Below, piece by piece: positions 10,024-20,369 of a DNA stretch of 64,000 nt; the first letter of the stretch is position 1, and each line of letters opens with the position of its first letter. The stretch is taken from positions 147,569 to 211,568 of the forward strand of contig CAJUMZ010000003.1 of the NCBI GenBank assembly GCA_910587665.1, given 5' to 3'. The stretch is from an uncultured Muribaculum sp. (lineage in GTDB: Bacteria; Bacteroidota; Bacteroidia; Bacteroidales; Muribaculaceae). The translations under genes and the position numbers were made by a program. Under the pieces are notes generated by a model. That model was not told the DNA's origin, ran no database searches, and saw only the letters and a program-made list of their open reading frames with translations.

Positions 10024-13000
10024 ATGAAACCCAATCATCTTTTCATTGTCGCGTTATCATTTCTCATGTCGCTATCGGCAGCTGCCCAAAGAATGAAAAT
10101 TTTCTCTTCCGACGGTTACCTGTCAAGCTGCCTTGTAAACAAGATATATCAAGACAGCAAAGGATTCATGTGGATAGCGACAGAATACGGGCTAAACCGA
10201 TTCGACGGCACCCGATTTGTAACATACAAGAGTGTTCCCGGGGATTCCGCTTCCCTATGTGACAACTATGTACGCACTATCATGGAAAACAGTGAAGGCA
10301 AAATGCTTGTAGGCACACTGAAGGGACTTATGGAATGGGATCGTGCCACCGAATCGTTCCGTAACATACCATTGTATATGGACGGGGCGAAGATAATGCC
10401 TCACGTATCGGAAATCGTAGAGTTGTCAAACGGAGAAATATGGGTTGGCACGGCAGGATACGGAATATTCCTTTACAATCCCTCGACATCGCGGACTTCA
10501 CGACTCGACATGCTGTCGGAGGTTGTAGGGAGTGAATTTATAAGTTGCATTTATGAAGACTCGAGTCATGCCGTATGGATAGGCACAGAAAACAAAGGTG
10601 TGTGTCGCTACTATCCGGCAGGGGGCAAGGCCCGCTGTTTCAGTGTGCCGGAATTATCGGGAAACAAGGTGACATCGCTACTTGAAGGCAATGACGGTGC
10701 CATATTCATCGGATCACTTGACGGAGGTGTCGACCGCTATGACAAAGGCTCTTCAAGTGTAAGCCATCTCCCTTGTCAAGGCCAAAAGCTCTCGGTGAAA
10801 TCGCTTGCACGCCACGACAAGGACCTTTATGCCGGAACGGAGGGGCATGGCATACGTCTGCTGACTGACACGGCAATAGAAAATGTGCCGCTCGGCTCGC
10901 CTCTTGCAGGATGTCGTGACGGCAAGATACACCAGATGCTCACCGACCGTGACGGCAATCTGTGGCTCGCCATGTTCCAACGCGGGGTAGCGATGATAGC
11001 CGGGCGACGTCACAGCTTTGAATATTGCGGCAGAAGCAATATCCCCGGCAACCCCATAGGCAACGGATGCGTCATGGCAATGATCTCGGATGACAACCAC
11101 CATGTATGGGTGAGCTGTGACAATGACGGTATTTATGAACTTGACGAAAATCTATCGCAGGTCAGCCATATACAGTCTTCTTCAACTGTACTGTGTATAT
11201 TCAGGGACTCGCGAAACAGATGCTGGGCGGGGACATTCACCTCCGGTCTGCTGAGAATCACAGATGACGGCGATCAGATACCGGTCAAAAGGTTCGGTTC
11301 GCTCAAAATATACAGTATCATCGAAGGAAAAGACGGATGCCTTTATCTCGGCACGCTCGGCAGTGGACTTATACGTTACAATCCTGACAACGATACAGCG
11401 ACGTATCTGTCATTTTACCAAGGTAATTCCCATGACAGCAATATACAACTTGACTGGATTAACCATCTTTACCTTGCGCCCGACGGCAAGATATGGATAG
11501 CGAACTATGACGGCATAAGCTGCTTCAACACCCATACCGACAGCTATATGAGCTTTGGCGACAGCTACAACGTGGTAAACGAGTGTATCGGATACGTGGT
11601 GACATGCGACAGCAACGGCATCATATGGTGCGGCACATCTGACGGTCTGTACCGGTTTGATTCCGACGGCAGGTCGGTAAAACATTTTACCGTATCCGAC
11701 GGATTACCTAACAATGTCGTATGCGGCATCTGTGAGGATGGAGGCGGAAACTTGTGGATAAGCACTTATCATGGCATCACGAAATATATTCCCGCCGACA
11801 ACAGGTTTGTAAACTTTGACAGTGGCGACGGACTGCAAGGCAATGAATTTACCCATGGGGCGTTTTGCAAGGATTCACGCGGGGTAATATATTTCGGAGG
11901 CACCAACGGAGTCACATCATTCCACCCCTACGACATCAATGACAATCCACGCGAATACCGCCCGGTAATCACTCGATTCGATATTTTCAATACTCCGGTC
12001 AACATGTCGACGACCAACTCCGGCGGCGACCCGGTGATAGACTGTGGACTTGACAATGCGGAACAGATCAACCTGTCATCGTCGGACAATACATTCAGGA
12101 TCTACTTCTCAACATTGACTTACGATAATCCCGACAAACTCGTGTATCAATACAGGATATACGAGCACGGGAAACAATGGCTGACAACAGCTCCGGGGCA
12201 GAATCAGCTAACATTCAACAACATGCCGCCCGGTAAATACCGTTTTCAGATACGCGTGGCAGGAGACATGTCGGTCGACGGCACACGTACGCTCACGATT
12301 GTAGTCAACCCGCCGTGGTATCAGTCGTGGTGGGCGATAATGGCCTATGCGATCATGGGCGCGCTTATCCTTTTTATAGCAACGCATTATTTCCGTTCAA
12401 GGGCGGCGATAGCCAGGGAACAATTATATCGCAGGCAGTCGGAACAGATAATCGAGGCGAAGCTACAGTTTTTCACCAACATCTCGCATGAGATACGCAC
12501 GCCAATGACCTTGATTATCAATCCACTCGAAAAACTCATCAATGACACACAGGATTCTCGCCTCAAGACCACATACGTCATGATTTACAAAAATGCGCAA
12601 CGCATCTTACGGCTTGTAAATCAACTAATGGATATGAGAAAACTTGAGAAAGGACAGATGAAGATGAAACTGCGCGAGACTGATATCGTGAGTTTTATCA
12701 AAGAGGCCATACAGCCCTATGAATACGTGGCGCGTGAAAATAATATATCCCTTACATTTGATCACGACTCAGTGTCGACAAAAGCCTGGATTGACACCGA
12801 AAATTTTGATAAAGTGCTTATCAATATTCTCTCCAATGCTTTTAAATATACCCCGAAAGGAGGCTCTATAGAGATATCGCTTTCGGAAAAACACAATGAC
12901 AGCGAAGGACTGCCACCGTTTACCGACTATGTTGAAATCACAATTTCTGACAACGGAACCGGTATCGACGCCGACAAGCTCGAACAGATATTCGACCGTT

Positions 13001-14049
13001 TCTACCGTATCGAAAATGAAATGACTTCTTCCAGCCCGGGTACTGGGATCGGGCTGCACCTTTGCCGTTCGCTCGTCAGGTTGCATCATGGCACTATCCA
13101 CGCGCGTAATCATGTGGGGGAAAGCGGATGCGAATTTATAATACGGATTCCACTCGGATCCGCCCATCTGTCAATGGATGAGATCGCCACGGCGGACAGC
13201 CGTTTATCGCCCACGGCATTGATTCCCGATATCTGCGACATTTCCGGGACCTCCCTACCCGATGATCCGGTAAAATCACGTGGCAACCGCACGGTGGTTG
13301 TCGTTGAAGATGACCCCGATATACGAAACTATCTGCTCCGGGAGCTTTCAGCCGATTACAAGGTAAAGGCTTTTGTCAATGGAGAAGATGCACTTTCCGC
13401 AATTATCACCGAATCTCCCGACATAATAGTGAGCGACGTGATGATGCCAGGTATCGACGGGCTTGCCCTGTGCCGTAAGGTGAAGCAGAATGTCAATATA
13501 AATCATATCCCGGTGATACTACTTTCGGCAAAGGCTGACATCGAGGACAAAATGGAAGGGATGAAAGCGGGAGCCGACGCATATCTTACCAAGCCGTTCA
13601 GCACAAGGATGCTCCGAAGTACGATCACTTCCTTGCTTGCCAACCGGCATTTGCTGCGGGCAAAATTTTCAGGAGTACAGGAGCAGGAAGATTCAGTTAA
13701 AAAGATTATGATGAAGTCGCAAGACGAGTTGCTGCTCACCCGCATCATGGATGTTATCAACGCCAATATATCGTCGCCTGATTTCAGCGTGGAAAAACTT
13801 GCAGCGGAAGTGGGACTCAGCCGCGTACACCTTCATCGCAAGCTTAAGGAACTGACCGACCTCTCTGCCCGCGATTTCATAAAATCACTCCGAATGAAGC
13901 AAGCTGCACGCTTGCTCCGCGAAAAGAAGCTAAGCGTTGCGGAAGTCGCTTATGCCACAGGATTCGCCAACCCGTCACATTTCTCATCGGCTTTCAAGGA
14001 AATTTATGGAATGACACCCTCCCGTTACAGCAACGAACAGCACGGATAA
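10024..14049 (+). CDS. Hybrid two-component system sensor/AraC-type regulator (HTCS) of the xylan locus
   Basis: From the ATG at 10024 the protein has 1,341 residues. Order of parts: signal peptide (ending LSAAAQ); about 14 beta-propeller sensor repeats with VWIGTENKG-like motifs (about 25-650); a Y_Y_Y domain (about 670-760); one membrane helix (about 769-790); a histidine kinase with NISHEIRTP (phospho-acceptor His822) and ATP-binding NILSNAFKYTPKGG and GTGIGLHL; a receiver with VSDVMMPG (phospho-acceptor Asp1138) and KPF; and a C-terminal AraC-type double helix-turn-helix. Such proteins sense an oligosaccharide in the periplasm and activate the adjacent PUL. It is divergent from susC. All key residues seem present, so the regulator looks intact. 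It converges with the SDR gene, leaving one base between the two stop codons. Confidence 0.97.
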   Translation: MKPNHLFIVALSFLMSLSAAAQRMKIFSSDGYLSSCLVNKIYQDSKGFMWIATEYGLNRFDGTRFVTYKSVPGDSASLCDNYVRTIMENSEGKMLVGTLKGLMEWDRATESFRNIPLYMDGAKIMPHVSEIVELSNGEIWVGTAGYGIFLYNPSTSRTSRLDMLSEVVGSEFISCIYEDSSHAVWIGTENKGVCRYYPAGGKARCFSVPELSGNKVTSLLEGNDGAIFIGSLDGGVDRYDKGSSSVSHLPCQGQKLSVKSLARHDKDLYAGTEGHGIRLLTDTAIENVPLGSPLAGCRDGKIHQMLTDRDGNLWLAMFQRGVAMIAGRRHSFEYCGRSNIPGNPIGNGCVMAMISDDNHHVWVSCDNDGIYELDENLSQVSHIQSSSTVLCIFRDSRNRCWAGTFTSGLLRITDDGDQIPVKRFGSLKIYSIIEGKDGCLYLGTLGSGLIRYNPDNDTATYLSFYQGNSHDSNIQLDWINHLYLAPDGKIWIANYDGISCFNTHTDSYMSFGDSYNVVNECIGYVVTCDSNGIIWCGTSDGLYRFDSDGRSVKHFTVSDGLPNNVVCGICEDGGGNLWISTYHGITKYIPADNRFVNFDSGDGLQGNEFTHGAFCKDSRGVIYFGGTNGVTSFHPYDINDNPREYRPVITRFDIFNTPVNMSTTNSGGDPVIDCGLDNAEQINLSSSDNTFRIYFSTLTYDNPDKLVYQYRIYEHGKQWLTTAPGQNQLTFNNMPPGKYRFQIRVAGDMSVDGTRTLTIVVNPPWYQSWWAIMAYAIMGALILFIATHYFRSRAAIAREQLYRRQSEQIIEAKLQFFTNISHEIRTPMTLIINPLEKLINDTQDSRLKTTYVMIYKNAQRILRLVNQLMDMRKLEKGQMKMKLRETDIVSFIKEAIQPYEYVARENNISLTFDHDSVSTKAWIDTENFDKVLINILSNAFKYTPKGGSIEISLSEKHNDSEGLPPFTDYVEITISDNGTGIDADKLEQIFDRFYRIENEMTSSSPGTGIGLHLCRSLVRLHHGTIHARNHVGESGCEFIIRIPLGSAHLSMDEIATADSRLSPTALIPDICDISGTSLPDDPVKSRGNRTVVVVEDDPDIRNYLLRELSADYKVKAFVNGEDALSAIITESPDIIVSDVMMPGIDGLALCRKVKQNVNINHIPVILLSAKADIEDKMEGMKAGADAYLTKPFSTRMLRSTITSLLANRHLLRAKFSGVQEQEDSVKKIMMKSQDELLLTRIMDVINANISSPDFSVEKLAAEVGLSRVHLHRKLKELTDLSARDFIKSLRMKQAARLLREKKLSVAEVAYATGFANPSHFSSAFKEIYGMTPSRYSNEQHG

Positions 14050-14050
14050 C

Positions 14051-14899
14051 CTACACATATATCATCTTGCGGGTCATGCCTCCGTCGATAGTGATATTCT
14101 CACCGTTGATGAAGTCATTGCCGGGCATTGACAGCCACATGCACATACGGGCTATGTCGTCAGGCTCCCCCACTCTTCCCGACGGATGCTGGCTATGATC
14201 AGCGATCGTAAGAGAAGCACGGTCGCCGGTCTCGATCCAACCGGGCGATATGGCGTTGACAGTTACACCGGTACCGGAAAATGACATCATAAGTGCGTGA
14301 GTAAGCGAAGCGATAGCCCCCTTTGAAGCGGAATATGCCTCGGTGCCTGCCTCGCTCATGACGTGACGGGTAGAACAGAGGTTGATTATACGCCCGTAAG
14401 GATTTGGCTCGGCAAGGGCAGCCCTGTGCAATGCGAGCTTGCGTGCCGTTACAAAGACCGGCCGCACATTTACCTGCATCACCCTGTCAAAATCATCGAC
14501 CGATGACTCTGCGAGCGGCTTGAAGCAACCGATACCCACATTATTGACCAGCACGTCAATGTCGCCCCACAATCCGAATATATCCTCCATACATTTTTCA
14601 AGTGCCGCTACGTCGGTGACATCTACGGGATAGAAGCGCGCACCGAGAGCCTGCGCGGTGCGCGTGCCCTCTTTGCTGTCGGAGTCACAGAAAGCCACCT
14701 TGCATCCGGCTTCGGCAAAACTTTTCACTATCGCCTTGCCAATACCCGATGCCCCGCCGGTCACAAACACCCTGCGCGAAGGAAATTTAAGGACAATCTC
14801 ACCCGGCTTCTTCCCGGAAGGAGTAAGCTTGGGGCGATACGCCACACCGTGACCCGCACGGTGTTCCTCCATTTTTCTTTCAAGATAATTATCAGCCAT
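14051..14899 (-). CDS. Short-chain dehydrogenase/reductase (SDR) family oxidoreductase
   Basis: NAD(P)-dependent oxidoreductase of 282 residues with a classical SDR Rossmann fold. The cofactor motif TGGASGIG lies at about 47-54, NNVG at about 119-122, the catalytic Ser is near 176, and the YSASK motif gives Tyr189 and Lys193. An N-terminal extension of about 40 residues (ERKMEEHRAGHGVAYRPKLTP and on) precedes the Rossmann fold; its role is unknown. The ATG at 14899 is preferred over a TTG at 14914 because the upstream bases TATCTTCG resemble a -7 element. The substrate cannot be told from sequence. It is separated from nuoN by a terminator and is transcribed alone. Confidence 0.85.
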   Translation of the reverse strand: MADNYLERKMEEHRAGHGVAYRPKLTPSGKKPGEIVLKFPSRRVFVTGGASGIGKAIVKSFAEAGCKVAFCDSDSKEGTRTAQALGARFYPVDVTDVAALEKCMEDIFGLWGDIDVLVNNVGIGCFKPLAESSVDDFDRVMQVNVRPVFVTARKLALHRAALAEPNPYGRIINLCSTRHVMSEAGTEAYSASKGAIASLTHALMMSFSGTGVTVNAISPGWIETGDRASLTIADHSQHPSGRVGEPDDIARMCMWLSMPGNDFINGENITIDGGMTRKMIYV

Positions 14900-14934
14900 A
14901 TTGCGAAGATACAAAAAATCTTAAGAGTAATGAC

Positions 14935-14963
14935 AAAAAGCGGGATGCCTTGCGACATCCCGC
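14935..14963 (-). terminator. Rho-independent terminator of the nuo/atp cluster
   Basis: The arms GCGGGATG (14940-14947) and CATCCCGC (14956-14963) form a perfect 8-bp GC-rich stem with an 8-base loop. On the minus strand it is followed by five T residues (14935-14939). It lies just after the nuoN stop at 14989 and marks the end of the energy operon. Confidence 0.85.
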
Positions 14964-14988
14964 CCCACTATATAAACACAAATTATTA

Positions 14989-16467
14989 TCAGTTGGCAAA
15001 AATAGTGAAGATGTACTCCGGATTGTGAACCGAGGTATTTACAAGACCATTGTAAATGCAGCTGACAAGACCTACAAGGATGATACCTGCCACACAGATC
15101 CACATGCCCACACGGTCAGACACCGATGAGGTGAAAGGAGCGACAGCACACTCTTCCTGATTGTTGATAAACATTGCCTTTACAACAAGGAGATAGTAGT
15201 AAAGCGATATGATTGTGTTGATCAACGCTATCAATACAAGGATGTAGAGAGCCACCGAACCTGAAGCGACCGCGGTAGAGAAGATGAAGAACTTGCTGAA
15301 GAATCCCGCAAACGGAGGAATACCCGCGAGGGAGAACATAGCAAGCATCATCGTGAACGCAAGCTTGGGATTGGTAGAGTACAGATTATTGTAGGAATCC
15401 ATATCCACACGGCCTGTCTTGCTTTCGATCGACTGGATAACGCCGAAAGCGGCAAGGTTGGAGAATATGTATACCAGAATGTAGAAGATCAAAGAGCCGA
15501 GACCCTGCGCACTGCCTGCAATCACGCCAAGCATGATATATCCTGCCTGCGAGATTGACGAGAAAGCAAGGAATCGTTTCAGATTCTTCTGACGCAGGGC
15601 GAAGAGGTTACCGACCGTGATTGTAAGGATTATGAGCGCATAAAGCATCCATTCCCAGATATGATGATAGAACGGACCGAACACCTGCACCATTATTACA
15701 AAGAACGCAAATGCCGCAGCACCCTTCGAGATAACCGACAGATAAGAAGTGATGGCTGTCGGGGCGCCCTGATATACATCGGCAGTCCAAAGATGGAAAG
15801 GCACGAGAGAAAGCTTGAAGCCCATGCCGGCGATAACAAACGCCACTGCAACCACAAGCATCGCACCGCCATCAATTATTGAAGCGGCGATATCGTTGAA
15901 ATAAAGAGTACCAGCAAGCGCATAAACGAAGCTCAGACCCATCATGAAGATCGCCGATGAAAATACTGCGGTAAGCATGTATTTTACGGCAGCCTCATGG
16001 CTCTCATAGCGGTTTTTGTCAAATGCCACAAGTGCTGCAAGAGGAAGCGACGCTGTTTCAAGACCGATGATGAAGAGCAGGAAGTGACGGGCGGAGATCA
16101 TCAGATACATGCCGAAGAGAGTGATCAGCAAGAGTTCATAGAACTCACCGCGGCGCACACGCATAAACTCGCTGTGAGCCCATCCCTTTGCCTGGATCAG
16201 CACGATCAGGACACCGATGTTGAGTACATTCTTTATCGCCGTCATTGTAGGCGAGGTGACATACATGCCGCCAAACGCACTCGCCACAGCCTTGTCGCAG
16301 GGAGCGACAAACCCGGCGAGGGTAAGGAGGCCGAACAATACTATCGTAAACATGGAAAGTCCGCGGGGGGCTTCCTTTGAGCTGAATGTATCAAACAGGA
16401 AGACAAATAAGATCAGGACCAACAATCCTATTTCCTGATACATGACCAAAAATTGTGAATAATCCAT
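14989..16467 (-). CDS. nuoN: NADH-quinone oxidoreductase subunit N
   Basis: Antiporter-like membrane subunit of complex I, 492 residues, about 14 membrane helices. The conserved loop-helix HLWTADVYQGAPTAIT and the downstream VISKGAAAFAF, with a buried Lys, identify NuoN rather than NuoL or NuoM. It forms one of the proton channels in the membrane arm. It is last in the cluster, 10 bases after nuoM, and a terminator follows. Confidence 0.96.
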   Translation of the reverse strand: MDYSQFLVMYQEIGLLVLILFVFLFDTFSSKEAPRGLSMFTIVLFGLLTLAGFVAPCDKAVASAFGGMYVTSPTMTAIKNVLNIGVLIVLIQAKGWAHSEFMRVRRGEFYELLLITLFGMYLMISARHFLLFIIGLETASLPLAALVAFDKNRYESHEAAVKYMLTAVFSSAIFMMGLSFVYALAGTLYFNDIAASIIDGGAMLVVAVAFVIAGMGFKLSLVPFHLWTADVYQGAPTAITSYLSVISKGAAAFAFFVIMVQVFGPFYHHIWEWMLYALIILTITVGNLFALRQKNLKRFLAFSSISQAGYIMLGVIAGSAQGLGSLIFYILVYIFSNLAAFGVIQSIESKTGRVDMDSYNNLYSTNPKLAFTMMLAMFSLAGIPPFAGFFSKFFIFSTAVASGSVALYILVLIALINTIISLYYYLLVVKAMFINNQEECAVAPFTSSVSDRVGMWICVAGIILVGLVSCIYNGLVNTSVHNPEYIFTIFAN

Positions 16468-16477
16468 ATCTTATATC

Positions 16478-17983
16478 TTATTTAGTCAATACTTCAATGA
16501 TGGGGAGGAACGAATCGTGAATCATGTCATTGATCCAGTTGGGGAAACAACCGATACCGGCAACGCAGACAATCAGCGTAACGGTAGAAAGGCGCTCCCA
16601 CCACTTGGCGTCGGTCAGCGTCAGATGATGCTCATCGTATACCGGACCGAGCAAAAGCTTGCCTACCACACGGAGAATATACACGGCTGTAATCACAATC
16701 GAGCAACATGCAGCGATGGTGAACACGCGATGGAACATGTCGGCATGCTGGAACGATCCAACGAAAATAGTCATCTCTGCAACGAATCCGCTAAGACCGG
16801 GAAGACCGAGCGACGCCATACCGGCTATCACGTAGCACACGGCAAGGAAGGGCATGATTTTCATCAAGCCACCCATAAGGCGGATGTCACGCGTGTGGGT
16901 ACGACCGTAAATCATACCGATAAGCGCAAAGAAGAGAGCCGTCATAAGACCGTGGGAAAGCATCTGCATCACCGCACCGGTCATCGCCGTCGTGTTGAGC
17001 ATCAGGATTGCGAAAAGTACAAGACCGCAGTGACTCACGGAAGAGTAAGCGTTGATATACTTGAGGTCGTTTTGAACGCATGCGCTGAACGCACCGTAGA
17101 CCACGGAAATACCGGTAAGAATAAGGAATATCCATGCAAGCTCATTTGCCGCAAAAGGCATCAGGTAGATAGCCACGCGGAAGCAACCGTAACCACCAAG
17201 CTTCATAAGCACACCGGCGTGAAGCATTGACACGGCGGTAGGTGCGGAAGCATGACCGTCGGGACTCCATGTGTGGAAGGGGAACATCGCGCCAAGCACA
17301 CCGAAACCGACAAAAGTGATCGGGAAGAGGAAATACTGCCAGTTATGGTCAATGGCGTCATTTGCCGAGATTTCAAGAAGGTTCATGGTAAGCTGTCCAC
17401 CCTCGGGAGCCGAGTGGTAGTAGATACCGAGTATGCCGAGAAGCAGGAATGCCGAGCCACCCATAAGCATAAGGGTAAGCTTCATAGCGGAATATTCCTT
17501 TCTTCCGGTGCCCCACAATCCGATGAGAAGATACATCGGGATAAGGGCGACCTCGTAGAACATGAACATCGTGAAAAGGTCAATCGAGATAAAGAATCCG
17601 AACACACCTGTCGACAGCAATATCAACCAAAGGAAGAAATCCTTGGGCAGCGGATCGATCTTCCAGGAAGCGAATGTACCGGCAAAGACAATTATCGCCG
17701 ACAAGAGGAGCATCGCCACCGAAATACCGTCAACGCCGACAGCAAGATGAATGTTAAGCGGCTCAAACCACATCCATGAGTCGGTGTAGAGCATCACTGC
17801 ATCAGCACCGGCAGCGCGGAGATGGAGAAAATCTATTACAAGGTAGACCGCAAGTGCTACCAGGGCAGTCGATCCTACTACGGCAACGGTGCGTATCTGG
17901 TTCATGTTCCTGCAAAGGAACAGCATGCCGAGCATCACCAGAGGGATGACCACAAAATATATCAGAATATTTGAAAATATCAT
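16478..17983 (-). CDS. nuoM: NADH-quinone oxidoreductase subunit M
   Basis: Second antiporter-like subunit, 501 residues and about 14 helices. The motif HTWSPDGHASAPTAVSMLHAG and the preceding FYEVALIPMYLLIG, with the conserved membrane Glu, are standard for NuoM. It pumps protons in the membrane arm. It lies 30 bases after nuoL and 10 bases before nuoN. Confidence 0.96.
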   Translation of the reverse strand: MIFSNILIYFVVIPLVMLGMLFLCRNMNQIRTVAVVGSTALVALAVYLVIDFLHLRAAGADAVMLYTDSWMWFEPLNIHLAVGVDGISVAMLLLSAIIVFAGTFASWKIDPLPKDFFLWLILLSTGVFGFFISIDLFTMFMFYEVALIPMYLLIGLWGTGRKEYSAMKLTLMLMGGSAFLLLGILGIYYHSAPEGGQLTMNLLEISANDAIDHNWQYFLFPITFVGFGVLGAMFPFHTWSPDGHASAPTAVSMLHAGVLMKLGGYGCFRVAIYLMPFAANELAWIFLILTGISVVYGAFSACVQNDLKYINAYSSVSHCGLVLFAILMLNTTAMTGAVMQMLSHGLMTALFFALIGMIYGRTHTRDIRLMGGLMKIMPFLAVCYVIAGMASLGLPGLSGFVAEMTIFVGSFQHADMFHRVFTIAACCSIVITAVYILRVVGKLLLGPVYDEHHLTLTDAKWWERLSTVTLIVCVAGIGCFPNWINDMIHDSFLPIIEVLTK

Positions 17984-18013
17984 AATTACTATATTTGAGT
18001 TGCACCAGTTAAT

Positions 18014-20041
18014 TTACAATAGGCAGAGCCATACGATTGTTGCCATGAGGAGCGCGCCGACAAGGTAAACCCAAACGTAGGTCTGGACATTGCCTGACTG
18101 GAAACCGCGTATCGAAACCGACAGACGCTGTGTAACCTTTGCAAACATGTCCATTGTTCCGTCGATGATGTGACGGTCAAACCATGCGATAGGCTTGCAT
18201 ATCTTGTCGAAGATGATATTCTTGGTGATAAACATGTAAAGCTCATCGAAATAGAATCGGTGGTGAGCCCATGTCCACAGAGCGGGAAGCGCGTTCCGGA
18301 ACTTCGCGGGGAGCGGATTCTCCTTGCGGTACATGACAGTGGCGATCACTATAGCAATAATTGCCACGGCAAGCGACACGGCAGCAACAGTCCAGTCGAG
18401 ATGCTCCAGATTGGTGAAGAATGACACATGGTCAAACATCGGGTGACCGTTCCATGTAACGAGATTTCCAAAAGGCACAAATCCGGCAACACAAGAAATG
18501 GTAGCAAGTATCACAAGCGGAAGGGTCATTGTCCAAGGCTGATCATGGGGAGCGTGGTGACCCTCATGCACCTTATGTTCCTTCCACCAGAATATCAGGT
18601 AATACAGACGGAACATATAGAATGCGGTCAGACCGGCAACCGCCGACATCCACACATACCACAACGTAGAATTGCCGAAGCATGCAGTCAATATCTCATC
18701 CTTTGAGAAGAATCCGGCAAACGGGATAATTCCGGCGATGGCAAGACAGCCGATAAGGAATGTAATATGAGTAACAGGCATATACTTGCGAAGACCGTGC
18801 ATGGCAGTGTAATCGTTGGATCCGATAGCATGGATCAACGCACCGGCACAGAGGAAGAGCAACGCCTTGAACATGGCATGAGTGAACAGGTGGAACATTC
18901 CGGCCATGTATCCGATGCCGTGATGGAACTCGGGGCGAGCGACACCCAGCGACACCATCATGAACGCAATCTGGGATATAGTCGAGAATGCAAGCACACG
19001 CTTGATATCAATCTGCGTACATGCCACCACCGCAGCATAGAGGGCGGTGACCGCACCTACCACAGTGACAATCTCAAGAGAGCGTATCTCCATCAGATAG
19101 AGTGGGAACAGACGAGCCACAAGGTAAACACCGGCAACCACCATGGTAGCCGCGTGGATCAACGCCGACACGGGAGTCGGGCCTTCCATAGCATCGGGGA
19201 GCCAGATATGGAGCGGCATCATAGCCGATTTACCCATACCACCCATGAAGATGAGCACGAGAGCCCAAGTCATCACGGATGCACCCATGAAGAGCGGAGT
19301 GGCACTGTTGGCAAATATGCTCTTGACACCGGCTGCAGTAGCCTCGTTGACCTGGAACACATTGGCAAGCCCGTCAACCGGAGCGGAAGTCAGTTCGGTG
19401 AAATTAAATGTGCCGGTATAATATGATAGCACAAGAATACCGATAAGGAATCCAAGGTCGGCGAAACGTGTAACGATAAACGCTTTCTTAGAAGCGAGCA
19501 CCGCAGACGGCTTGGTGTAGTAGAATCCGATCAAAAGGAATGAAGATGCACCCACAAGCTCCCAGAAAATGTACATCTGGAAAATGTTTGTGGCAACTAC
19601 AAGCCCGAGCATCGAGAAGCTGAACAGCGACAGGAACGCGTAAAAGCGCTGGAATCCTTTTTCAAACACACCGTGATGGTCGCGCATATACCCGAGCGAG
19701 TAGACGTGAACCATAAAGGATATGGTCGTAATCACCACAAGCATCATCGCCGAAATCGGGTCAAGAAGGAAGCCCAGGCGTATGACAAGCTTATCGGTAA
19801 ACTGAAGCCATGTAGCATTCCACAATATCGACTGCAGACGCTCCCCCGCCGCATTTATAAACTCGGGAGAACCGCTGAAGAAATAAGTAAACGCCACAGT
19901 ATAGGCGAGCACAAGAGTCGTGCCCATGCCAAGACAGCCGAGCGTACCGGCAAGCTTGTGACTCATCTTCATGCCGGTCAAGCCGAGCAGAAGGAACATG
20001 AAGAGAGGTATCGCTAAAATAAGAATTGACATTGTTTCCAT
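18014..20041 (-). CDS. nuoL: NADH-quinone oxidoreductase subunit L
   Basis: Distal antiporter-like subunit, 675 residues, with the NuoL motif HIWLPDAMEGPTPVSALIHAAT and FWELVGASSFLLIGFY. The extra C-terminal region, about 170 residues past the 14 core helices, fits the long lateral helix that clamps the membrane arm together. The neighbours nuoK (6 bases upstream) and nuoM are in canonical order. Confidence 0.96.
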   Translation of the reverse strand: METMSILILAIPLFMFLLLGLTGMKMSHKLAGTLGCLGMGTTLVLAYTVAFTYFFSGSPEFINAAGERLQSILWNATWLQFTDKLVIRLGFLLDPISAMMLVVITTISFMVHVYSLGYMRDHHGVFEKGFQRFYAFLSLFSFSMLGLVVATNIFQMYIFWELVGASSFLLIGFYYTKPSAVLASKKAFIVTRFADLGFLIGILVLSYYTGTFNFTELTSAPVDGLANVFQVNEATAAGVKSIFANSATPLFMGASVMTWALVLIFMGGMGKSAMMPLHIWLPDAMEGPTPVSALIHAATMVVAGVYLVARLFPLYLMEIRSLEIVTVVGAVTALYAAVVACTQIDIKRVLAFSTISQIAFMMVSLGVARPEFHHGIGYMAGMFHLFTHAMFKALLFLCAGALIHAIGSNDYTAMHGLRKYMPVTHITFLIGCLAIAGIIPFAGFFSKDEILTACFGNSTLWYVWMSAVAGLTAFYMFRLYYLIFWWKEHKVHEGHHAPHDQPWTMTLPLVILATISCVAGFVPFGNLVTWNGHPMFDHVSFFTNLEHLDWTVAAVSLAVAIIAIVIATVMYRKENPLPAKFRNALPALWTWAHHRFYFDELYMFITKNIIFDKICKPIAWFDRHIIDGTMDMFAKVTQRLSVSIRGFQSGNVQTYVWVYLVGALLMATIVWLCLL

Positions 20042-20047
20042 AGCCGC

Positions 20048-20362
20048 TTACAGTTTCATTTTATTAAGGTCGCGTATGTCAACGTTTTTCACCGCGCGGA
20101 ACACATTCACGATAATCGCGATGGCAAGCGCGGTCTCAGCCGCGGCAATAGCAATCGCAAAGAGAGTGAACATCATGCCCTCAAGCTGTCCAGGGAAAAG
20201 GAAACGGTTGAACACGACAAAGTTAATATCAACGGCATTAAGCATCAACTCAAGAGATATGAGTATCGCAATCATATTTTTACGGGTGATGAAACCGTAA
20301 ACACCGCAGCAGAACATTATCATGCTGGGGATGATATAACAGATGACAGATAATTTATCCAT
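20048..20362 (-). CDS. nuoK: NADH-quinone oxidoreductase subunit K
   Basis: Three-helix membrane subunit of 104 residues. The start is placed at ATG 20362 (MDKLSVICYI), 7 bases after the nuoJ stop; a longer frame would need a TTG inside nuoJ. The two membrane glutamates essential in the family are present as Glu38 (SLELM) and Glu76 (AAAETAL). It links the NuoH/A/J core to the antiporter subunits. Confidence 0.94.
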   Translation of the reverse strand: MDKLSVICYIIPSMIMFCCGVYGFITRKNMIAILISLELMLNAVDINFVVFNRFLFPGQLEGMMFTLFAIAIAAAETALAIAIIVNVFRAVKNVDIRDLNKMKL

Positions 20363-20369
20363 GACTTGC